From contig CAZWBJ010000007.1 of the NCBI GenBank assembly GCA_964632175.1, positions 1-51,611 of the forward strand: a stretch of DNA of 51,611 bases, read 5' to 3'. The DNA comes from JAWBSP01 sp964632175. GTDB taxonomy: Archaea; Hadarchaeota; Hadarchaeia; Hadarchaeales; JAWBSP01. Within the stretch, counting starts at the first letter, position 1, and each line of letters opens with the position of its first letter. Below are positions 46,367-51,611 of the stretch, piece after piece. The notes beneath the pieces are model-generated. The model was not told the DNA's origin and did not search any database. It saw only the letters and a list, made by a program, of their open reading frames with translations. Both the position numbers and the translations under genes were made by a program.

Positions 46367-47385
46367 GGACCGAGATCCTTTTTTGTGACGCGGGGGAGGG
46401 CCTGTCGAGGCTGAACCTGAAAGGGAGGGGGCTCCTCTGTACCAGGAGGCACCCCAATTTCCTCCCTAAGGGGGAATTTTACCACCTCAAGATCTCGCCT
46501 GAGCCCGAGCTCGAGGAGGTAAAGGATTACTGGAGGGAGATAGAGGGACAGAAGTTTGACTACATCCTTGCCATCGGGGGTGGGAGCGTTCTGGATGTTT
46601 CGAAAATCTTGGGGGCCCTCATGACCAACCGCATGCGGATCGAGGAAATGATCGGGGTGGAAAAGATCAGGAACGACCCCCCTCCAATAGTGGCCGTCCC
46701 CACCACCCACGGCTCTGGCAGCGAGGTCACCAAGTACGCGGTGGTAAGGATGCCGGGGATAAAGAGATCCGTCGTGTCGGAGAGGATCTGCCCGGCGCAC
46801 GCCATCCTAGACCCCAAGCTTGCCCTAGGTCTGCCCAGGGACCTCACCCTTTACACCTCCATCGATGCCCTCTGCCACAACCTTGAAGCCTACTTCAACA
46901 GGCTCTCTGACCCCCTCCTTGACAGGGTCTGTGAGCAGGGGATCAGATGCTTTTTGGAGGGGATAGAGCCCGCGCTGGAGGACAGGCTGGAGGGGAGGGA
47001 AAGGATGATGCTCTGCTCGGTCTTGGGGGGGATGGCCATAACCAATGCCTCCACCTCCGTCGTCCATGCCCTAAGCCACGTTTTGGGGGGAAGGCTCAGG
47101 ATCCCGCACGGGCTCGCCAACGCCGTCTTCCTCCCCTCCTTCCTGCGGTTCCACAGGGACACCCAAAAAATGAGGGCGCTCGAGAGGAGACTTGGACTGG
47201 ACCTCACCCTCTTCCTGACCCAGCTGTATGAGAAGCACGGGGTTAAGAGACTGGGGGACCTGGTTGAAAAGAGCGAACTCAAGCAGATCGCCGCTCAAGC
47301 GGCCAAAAATGAGAGACTAATGAGTGCGGGAATCAAGCCTATAAAAATGGATGACCTAATGAATATCGTTCTAACTTCTCAATAA
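46357..47385 (+). CDS. Iron-containing alcohol dehydrogenase family protein
   Basis: A 342-residue group III dehydrogenase from GTG 46357. The nucleotide loop is AIGGGSVLDVSK (near 71-82). Typical VAVPTTHGSGSEVTKYAVV and ILDPKLALGLPRDL follow. The iron ligands fit the Asp and His of SIDALCHNLEAY, His of VHALSHVLGG and His of RIPHGLANAV. It resembles butanol or lactaldehyde dehydrogenases more than the ether-lipid glycerol-1-phosphate dehydrogenase. Substrate unknown. Coupling to the HAD phosphatase suggests reduction of an aldehyde near a dephosphorylation step. Confidence 0.9.
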   Translation: MHLRTEILFCDAGEGLSRLNLKGRGLLCTRRHPNFLPKGEFYHLKISPEPELEEVKDYWREIEGQKFDYILAIGGGSVLDVSKILGALMTNRMRIEEMIGVEKIRNDPPPIVAVPTTHGSGSEVTKYAVVRMPGIKRSVVSERICPAHAILDPKLALGLPRDLTLYTSIDALCHNLEAYFNRLSDPLLDRVCEQGIRCFLEGIEPALEDRLEGRERMMLCSVLGGMAITNASTSVVHALSHVLGGRLRIPHGLANAVFLPSFLRFHRDTQKMRALERRLGLDLTLFLTQLYEKHGVKRLGDLVEKSELKQIAAQAAKNERLMSAGIKPIKMDDLMNIVLTSQ

Positions 47386-47840
47386 CCCTATTTAAGGCTT
47401 TCGCTGAATTGGGTTTGTCGAAATAAATCTCCGTTTTTAACCCACGTGACTAATTTTAGGGCTAGCGGGGGTGCGGAAGTGATCCTGGCAGCGGGCATTC
47501 TCCTTCCGATATCAGCTTTGATTTATGGCTTGGGCGCCTTAAGGAGGGGATTTTGTTAGATGCGGAGGGGAAAGGCGGACTGGGTTAGGTGAAAGGAGGC
47601 AATCATGAGTTTTATAAAGGGATATCCAGGATGAAAATCATTATCCTCTGGATTTCGACAGTAATTTTGATTTGATTCTATTTTGGTTGGGAACAGCTCT
47701 GAGAGAATCTCGAAGGGGTTTACACCCACACCAGCTAGGCTTTGTAGAGAACGTTGGAGAAGGCCGAAGTGCTTTAATCTTTTTTTCGAGAACGAAACGG
47801 AAGTCACTCACACTTCTCGGGCTCGAATCCCGCACCTTTT
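47386..47840. other. Gap with little recognisable content
   Basis: No clear gene is seen in the 455 bp between the dehydrogenase and the convergent PIN gene. A GTG-initiated 26-codon frame at 47479-47559 (plus) encodes a single hydrophobic segment (ILAAGILLPISALIYGLGAL) and could be a tiny membrane peptide. Near 47817-47834 a T-arm-like CGGGCTCGAATCCCG occurs without a matching acceptor stem, so it is not called a tRNA. Confidence 0.4.
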
Positions 47841-48251
47841 TCAAAGAAATTCTTCAGGCGTCTTGCGTTTGATTCCGCTGACCCCGTCGAAGTGGGTATC
47901 GTATGAAACTATGGTGTCGAGGGAGAGTCTCCTCAGGGTTTGGACGGCAAGGGCATCATCGAAACTGAGGCGATTCTCTTTCATGATGGAAGTTGCCTTT
48001 ATCCTGTCCTCCATCCCTACCGATTCGATCCTCAGCCCCTTGTACTTCAAGAGGGAGATGAGGAAAATGGATATCTCCCTCCAGCTTTTTCCATATTTCT
48101 CCATCACCAAGACAATGGAGTCTACTTGGAAACCTGTTATGACCGCCTTCAGGATGCCCTCTCTTATCCTCTCAAGAAGCCTCTTACAGGCTCCAGCATG
48201 CTCCTCTGCGAGTTCGACCTCCAAAAATATGTTCGAATCAAGCAGGAACAC
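47841..48251 (-). CDS. PIN-domain ribonuclease, VapC-like toxin
   Basis: A 136-residue PIN protein. The first acidic residue is in FLLDSNIFLEVEL. A second acidic cluster lies in LSFDDALAVQTLRR and a third at TIVSYDTHFDGV. These form the metal site of PIN nucleases. It overlaps its upstream partner by 14 bp, the typical arrangement of a VapBC toxin-antitoxin pair. Confidence 0.85.
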   Translation of the reverse strand: MFLLDSNIFLEVELAEEHAGACKRLLERIREGILKAVITGFQVDSIVLVMEKYGKSWREISIFLISLLKYKGLRIESVGMEDRIKATSIMKENRLSFDDALAVQTLRRLSLDTIVSYDTHFDGVSGIKRKTPEEFL

Positions 48252-48528
48252 TGTTCAAAGCCCTCTTCGCTCTTATTTCCCCTGCCTCATGCTGGAGTTC
48301 AACACCAGTTTTCTTCACGTGCGAGAGCATTCCGAAAATGGCCTCAACGGGATCCTCTATGGATTCTCCAACTTCCAGAACCTCCGAAACTTGGGACAAC
48401 CAGAGTTCGATTGCTCTCTCTGATGCCAGACTCAGAGATCCCTTCCCGTACCCAAACAATCTCATAGCAACCTCTCTGAATTTCCGCTCAAGCTGATCCG
48501 GAAGGTAAACTTTGATTCCTCCCATCAC
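48238..48528 (-). CDS. Probable antitoxin of the PIN toxin
   Basis: A 96-residue protein with an N-terminal GGIKVYLPDQLERKFREVAM, resembling ribbon-helix-helix DNA-binding antitoxins (strand then two helices). The rest is acidic and helical. It precedes the PIN gene and overlaps it. A TATA-like TTTATAAATTAAG lies upstream on the minus strand near 48539-48552. Assignment rests on position and the first 40 residues. Confidence 0.65.
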   Translation of the reverse strand: MMGGIKVYLPDQLERKFREVAMRLFGYGKGSLSLASERAIELWLSQVSEVLEVGESIEDPVEAIFGMLSHVKKTGVELQHEAGEIRAKRALNSVPA

Positions 48529-48587
48529 TTAATAATTCCTTAATTTATAAAGGTCTTTAGTACTTAAGCCCCGTTTGGCATACCATG

Positions 48588-48925
48588 GGTCCCGACCGAA
48601 GACATCAGGAGGATCTTTGCTGGCTTCTATCCTAGTCAGGAGGGTTCCCCATCCCTAGCAGGTCTCCAAAAGGGGGAGACCACCAAGTTTTCCCCCAGAG
48701 AGCATGTTGCCATCTGCATCACGGCCGTATCCCTGGATCTGACCTACAGGCAGGTGGAGGGCCTCGCGCCCGGGTTCCTGGGGTGCTCCATAAACGGTGG
48801 GCCCTCCAGCGCCTTCCGGAGGGGTACCTCCACCTCCTCATCCGGCTCCTTTCCAAGAGGCTCAGGGGGCTCCTCGTCTTCGACCTCTACGTGGCCGACT
48901 CGACCGGCATCTCGATAAATTTTTG
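48588..48925 (+). pseudogene. Remnant of a DDE-type transposase (N-terminal third)
   Basis: One frame reads VPTEDIRRIFAGFYPSQEG and then HVAICITAVSLDLTYRQVEG up to about 48780. Reading continues one frame over as LHKRWALQRLPEGYLHLLIR and VFDLYVADSTGISI. The VADSTG element matches the first catalytic Asp of IS4/IS5-like transposases. The frame is broken near 48782 and everything after the first Asp is missing, cut off at about 48925 beside the transporter gene. No terminal inverted repeats are seen. Confidence 0.6.
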
Positions 48926-48935
48926 CGGTACGTCC

Positions 48936-50219
48936 CTAAGCCCAAAACATCAACTCGGCCACCAATGTCAAACACGTCACGCTGACCACAAGAGGCATGA
49001 TAAGGAAACCGTACTTTGAGAACTCCGAGAAGGAAATTGAACATCCCTTGTCGAAGAGGATCTTCGCCCACATTAAGCCGGCAAGCGCGCCTATGAGCGT
49101 GAAGTTGGCCCCGAAATTGCTACCCGCAATCAACGCCAACGTTGGACCTAACTTGGAGGGGAATGTGAAAGATGGACTCTGGAAGGCCTTTACGAATAAT
49201 ATCGTCATTGGGTGGTTATTCATAACGCCGGCCGTGAGGGAGGACAGAAAGCACGTGCCGAACACCGCCGTGGGCAAGCTTCCGGAGATTTTTGAGAGTC
49301 GGGACGCAAATAAATCGGTCCAGCCACCAGAGGCGAGGCTTTCGACTATTATGAAAAGTCCTATAAGAAAGGGCGCTATCTTCCAGGGCATCCTAGATAA
49401 GATAGCTGATACGCCGGAACGATATGACACGATATCGTGCAGAAACATCAGGATCGCAAAAAACAAGGGCATCACCCATATCGGAACACCGGTCCGGCTG
49501 ACGGGAAGGCTCATAAAGAAAATGGTGCAAGCCAGCGCTATCGAACCGAATATGGCTCCATTCCTGTTTCTGAGGGCCGAGCGAGGGTCGATTCTGGGCG
49601 CTTTGAATTTTTCGGGTATCCTTCGTCGGAAGACCAGCCAAAGCAAAAGGAGACACGAGAGAGCTGCAGAGATGGACGGAAAGAACATCCACCTGGCGAA
49701 CTCCACGAATGAGAGTCCGTAGGCATCTGCAGCTACTAAGTTCGTTGGATTTCCGATGTAAAGTGCCATACCCATAATGTTTACGGCAAAAAATTGAGCG
49801 AACAGGAACGGGATTGGGTCTATCCCCGCGTTTTTGCTGAAGTAAAAAATGATTAGGGTCATGGTCAGGATCACGATGTCGTTATTGGTGAAGAGGGTGA
49901 AAAAGGAGGTGAGCGGGAAAAGATAGGCGAAAAGCCTCCTGCCGGAGTTCCTGGAAGCTCCCACCACGTGCAACGAGACGTACTCAAAAAAACCCGTGTA
50001 ATCCAGTGAAATGCAGGTGTACGAGAGGGACATGATGAGGATGAGTATGGAGTACGGCTTCACGCCGTCACTCCCGATGATGCCTCTGGCGATGGTGTCG
50101 ACGCCTATGGAGAGCGTCGCAAACAGGATGATGACTCCGAGGATTGGGGCCGATCCATAGTCTATTCGCAGGTATTTCGAAGTGAAGGGAACCCTGACCA
50201 CTGGACGTTTAAAAACCAA
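48936..50219 (-). CDS. ArsB/NhaD-type ion transporter (IT superfamily permease)
   Basis: A 427-residue membrane protein with about eleven hydrophobic segments. The family features are an internal repeat with LTSFFTLFTNNDIVILTMTL in the first half and SLTAGVMNNHPMTILFVKAF in the second; both contain the TNN/MNNHP half-helix motif of ArsB and Na+/H+ antiporters. The loop NIMGMALYIGNPTNLVAA is another signature. It could export arsenite, sodium or transport dicarboxylates. No arsenic-resistance genes are adjacent. The C-terminus ends at a transposase relic, but the protein looks complete. Confidence 0.87.
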   Translation of the reverse strand: MVFKRPVVRVPFTSKYLRIDYGSAPILGVIILFATLSIGVDTIARGIIGSDGVKPYSILILIMSLSYTCISLDYTGFFEYVSLHVVGASRNSGRRLFAYLFPLTSFFTLFTNNDIVILTMTLIIFYFSKNAGIDPIPFLFAQFFAVNIMGMALYIGNPTNLVAADAYGLSFVEFARWMFFPSISAALSCLLLLWLVFRRRIPEKFKAPRIDPRSALRNRNGAIFGSIALACTIFFMSLPVSRTGVPIWVMPLFFAILMFLHDIVSYRSGVSAILSRMPWKIAPFLIGLFIIVESLASGGWTDLFASRLSKISGSLPTAVFGTCFLSSLTAGVMNNHPMTILFVKAFQSPSFTFPSKLGPTLALIAGSNFGANFTLIGALAGLMWAKILFDKGCSISFSEFSKYGFLIMPLVVSVTCLTLVAELMFWA

Positions 50220-50286
50220 AAAAAATCGTTACACCAAAAACTAGAATCGGGATTAAAGAAAGACCGTTCAAAAATGTCACCTATGG

Positions 50287-50694
50287 CTACTGCTGTTTGA
50301 TCACAGCCCTAGCTTTTCTTACCAGGATGACTGTACAGGGGGCCTTCTTTACGAGGTAGTCCGAGATGCTCTCCAAGAAAAAGCCCAGCAAGCCCTTCCT
50401 GGGGATCGTGCCAGTTACGATGACATCGCAAGAATTTTTCTTGGCGAAGGAGATTATCGCTTTCTTTACATCCGTGGACTCGACTATTTCGAGCCTGCTT
50501 TTAACACCGGCCCTCTTGAAGAGGTCAGTCACCCAAGAGAATTTCTCCAAGACTTCCTTCCTGGCGAAGTCGCTGAGAAGATGGACGACGTGCAACACAT
50601 AAACTTCGGTATCCTTGGAGCATAGCTTAATAGCGGCTTGAACTACCTCTTCCGGGGTCGCCTCCGTTATGCACAAAAGCATTCGCTTGTACAT
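50287..50694 (-). CDS. Universal stress protein family protein
   Basis: A 135-residue UspA-fold protein. It begins MYKRMLLCITEATPEEVVQA, has TEVYVLHVVHLLSDF, and the nucleotide-site region CDVIVTGTIPRKGLLGFFLE then APCTVILVRKA. The canonical GxxGxxG(9x)GS ATP motif is degenerate (GTIPRKG), so ATP binding is doubtful. It lies 67 bp upstream of the transporter gene on the same strand and may be co-expressed to modulate it, as seen for other Usp-transporter pairs. Confidence 0.85.
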   Translation of the reverse strand: MYKRMLLCITEATPEEVVQAAIKLCSKDTEVYVLHVVHLLSDFARKEVLEKFSWVTDLFKRAGVKSRLEIVESTDVKKAIISFAKKNSCDVIVTGTIPRKGLLGFFLESISDYLVKKAPCTVILVRKARAVIKQQ

Positions 50695-50814
50695 TCTTTA
50701 CCATCTCATTTCCCCCCAAAAGTTTCTTCTCATCGGCTCAACCACCGAATACCCGTTTGTGCTCCGCATTAAAACGATTCCCACCAGAAATAATGCAAAC
50801 CGGGCTTTAAGGAT

Positions 50815-51165
50815 TTGAACGTATGGCAGCTATTGAACTACGTCAGAAACGAACTCGGTATAGAATATGCCATCGTCCATCCCCAGCTTTGCGTGGATGA
50901 CGGTGGCAGTTTTTGGAGAGATTTGCTGAAGCCCGGAGTCACTTACGTGATCGGCGCCTGCGACCCTAGAATGCAACGGAAGATGTTTTCGAAGAGTTTT
51001 GAAGAGGTCGGATGCGACTTCGATAACCAGGTAATATCTCTGGACCTGAGAGGCATGTCCACAGAAACCGCCATGGAGAAAGTGAGGGACGCAATTCAAA
51101 AGCTGAAGTGTGAACGGAAATGCGGTCCATCCCGCGGGAGAAGATCCCTTGGTTTCCCAAAATAG
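50815..51165 (+). CDS. HdrA N-terminal-domain-like protein
   Basis: A 116-residue protein from TTG 50815. The text AIVHPQLCVDDGGSFWRDLL and VTYVIGACDPRMQRKMFSKS resembles the N-terminal segment found in heterodisulfide reductase A and related proteins (xxHPxLC, GACxPRMxxxxF). The FAD and Fe-S parts of HdrA are absent. It precedes a ferredoxin gene that overlaps its 3' end by 46 bp, so the two may form an electron-transfer module. Start choice is uncertain because there is no ATG near the conserved part. Confidence 0.6.
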   Translation: MNVWQLLNYVRNELGIEYAIVHPQLCVDDGGSFWRDLLKPGVTYVIGACDPRMQRKMFSKSFEEVGCDFDNQVISLDLRGMSTETAMEKVRDAIQKLKCERKCGPSRGRRSLGFPK

Positions 51166-51385
51166 ACTACAACAAATGTATAGGGTGCATGACCTGCTTC
51201 AATTTCTGCAAAAATGAAGTCTACAAATGGGTAAACGGTGCCCAACCCCATCCTGAGGTGGCAAACCCCTACAACTGTGTGCTGGGGTGTAGCGCGTGCG
51301 TTCAGCTTTTCCGGTCGGGGCGATCAGCTTCCCCTCGCTGGAAGAAATGAGAGAAATCCTGAGAAAATTAAGAGGCGGGGGGTAA
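51120..51385 (+). pseudogene. 2x[4Fe-4S] ferredoxin gene with a frameshift near 51312
   Basis: The frame from ATG 51120 has KIDYNKCIGCMTCFNFCKNE (first cluster) and YNCVLGCSACVQL of a second cluster, then shifts. In the next frame the sequence continues as PVGAISFPSLEEMREILRKL and ends at TAA 51383-51385. The total length is one base short of an open frame. The last cysteine of the second cluster falls at the break. It is either a sequencing error in the CTTTTCCGG stretch or a real lesion. If restored, the product is an 88-residue ferredoxin. Confidence 0.75.
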
Positions 51386-51416
51386 ATGATGAAACTGGGG
51401 ATTGGAGGGATTCTCC

Positions 51417-51578
51417 ATGGATGAATGCATGGTATGCGGGAAAAAAGGCGAAAACGTTGGATTGCTCTTCGCTCTCCACCGGGAGCTGGGGGGCATCTGG
51501 ATATGTAATGATTGCTGGAGAAAGGAGTACCGTAAGATAGTGGATACCGGTGGGTCCAGTGGCTGTGCCTGCAGATGA
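51417..51578 (+). CDS. Small zinc-ribbon-like protein
   Basis: A 53-residue protein from ATG 51417 with MDECMVCGKKGENV and later WICNDCWRKEYRK, two CxxC pairs spaced like a zinc ribbon. It ends GGSSGCACR. No family is recognised. It follows the ferredoxin gene by 31 bp and its stop overlaps the next ATG by 4 bp (ATGA), so it belongs to the same operon. Confidence 0.6.
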   Translation: MDECMVCGKKGENVGLLFALHRELGGIWICNDCWRKEYRKIVDTGGSSGCACR

Positions 51579-51611
51579 GTAGGCGTGACGACATGCCGGA
51601 TTCCACGGCAC
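51575..51611 (+). CDS. Start of a gene cut by the window end
   Basis: ATG 51575 overlaps the stop of the zinc-ribbon gene and opens a frame reading MSRRDDMPDSTA to the window edge. Only 12 residues are visible, so no function can be given. Confidence 0.35.
   Translation, partial: MSRRDDMPDSTA

Noticed and set aside
46357..47385. Glycerol-1-phosphate dehydrogenase (EgsA) as identity of the dehydrogenase
   Set aside because: The protein has the HGSGSEVTKYAVV and HALSHVLGG motifs of iron alcohol dehydrogenases rather than the EgsA pattern.
47815..47840. tRNA T-arm-like sequence CGGGCTCGAATCCCG
   Set aside because: No acceptor or anticodon arm can be folded around it, so it is not a tRNA. An integration scar is possible but unsupported.
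1..51611. CRISPR arrays, prophage or plasmid features
   Set aside because: No regularly spaced direct repeats, Cas genes, phage structural genes or integrase were seen anywhere in the window.

Overview
The window is archaeal. It carries an undivided RNA polymerase B subunit with split A'/A'' subunits, subunits Rpo5 and Rpo12, TBP, archaeal ribosomal proteins (S3Ae, S15, L30e, S7, S12), a methanogen-type seryl-tRNA synthetase, KEOPS subunits, the tRNA-dependent cysteine route (SepCysS), archaeal Thi4, the archaeal mevalonate variant and many TATA-led, apparently leaderless genes. It is probably a chromosomal contig from an uncultivated anaerobic euryarchaeal-grade lineage. The anaerobic character is inferred from SepCysS, the DUF39-type homocysteine genes, NadA and HdrA/ferredoxin-like pieces. 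I cannot name the phylum from sequence alone; a Hadarchaeota/MSBL1-like affiliation is only a guess. A 10-N scaffold gap lies at 223-232.

Layout. 0-0.5 kb: 5S rRNA, a partial rpo12, tRNA-Asp and tRNA-Lys. 0.6-11.2 kb: a TIP49 ATPase followed by rpo5, rpoB, rpoA', rpoA'', rpl30e, nusA, rps12, rps7 and a second tRNA-Lys. 11.2-16.5 kb: a glycosyltransferase, two tRNA-Gln genes (one with a 17-nt D-loop insertion that folds like an intron), an Lrp-type sensor domain, TraB, a riboflavin-pathway reductase, a PRC-barrel protein, tbp and a catalytically divergent EPSP-synthase relative. 16.6-26.2 kb: a sulfur, cofactor and tRNA-cysteine island. It holds thi4, a tRNA-Cys/SepCysE-like/SepCysS unit, a cysteine desulfurase, decayed ThiS/ThiF pieces, nadA behind chained inverted repeats, a truncated HTH regulator, a thi4 relic, and a four-gene operon of a ThiF-like E1, UPF0280, a NIL-ferredoxin and DUF39-CBS.

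26.4-32.2 kb: prepilin peptidase with its regulator, a small regulator with a start-codon operator, a polyprenol-kinase-like membrane protein, mptE and two MetE-type proteins. 32.2-36 kb: mevalonate kinase, UbiD-type decarboxylase and both aconitase-X subunits, which together match the archaeal mevalonate branch to isopentenyl phosphate. A 14-bp palindrome occurs before aconitase X and again in the following gap. 36.4-45.7 kb, all minus strand: a YchF/Ygr210-like GTPase, DUF2095, GlmU-like, GlmM, S3Ae, SerRS, Pcc1, a RecJ-like DHH protein, S15, RdgB and Bud32. 45.7-51.6 kb: a HAD phosphatase, an iron alcohol dehydrogenase, a PIN toxin with its antitoxin, a transposase relic, an ArsB-type transporter, Usp, and an HdrA-like fragment with a frameshifted ferredoxin.

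How the genes fit together. The cysteine desulfurase, SepCysS, DUF39/NIL/UPF0280 genes and the two MetE-type genes outline a route from sulfide through Cys-tRNA and homocysteine to methionine. Thi4 consumes NAD, so thi4 and nadA, which carry pieces of each other's sequence downstream, may share an evolutionary and metabolic link. The most interesting signals are the D-loop intron in tRNA-Gln(CTG), tRNA-Cys placed upstream of its own Cys-forming machinery, the TGCACACGTGTGCA palindrome family, the chained hairpins before nadA, and the swapped relics of thi4 and nadA.
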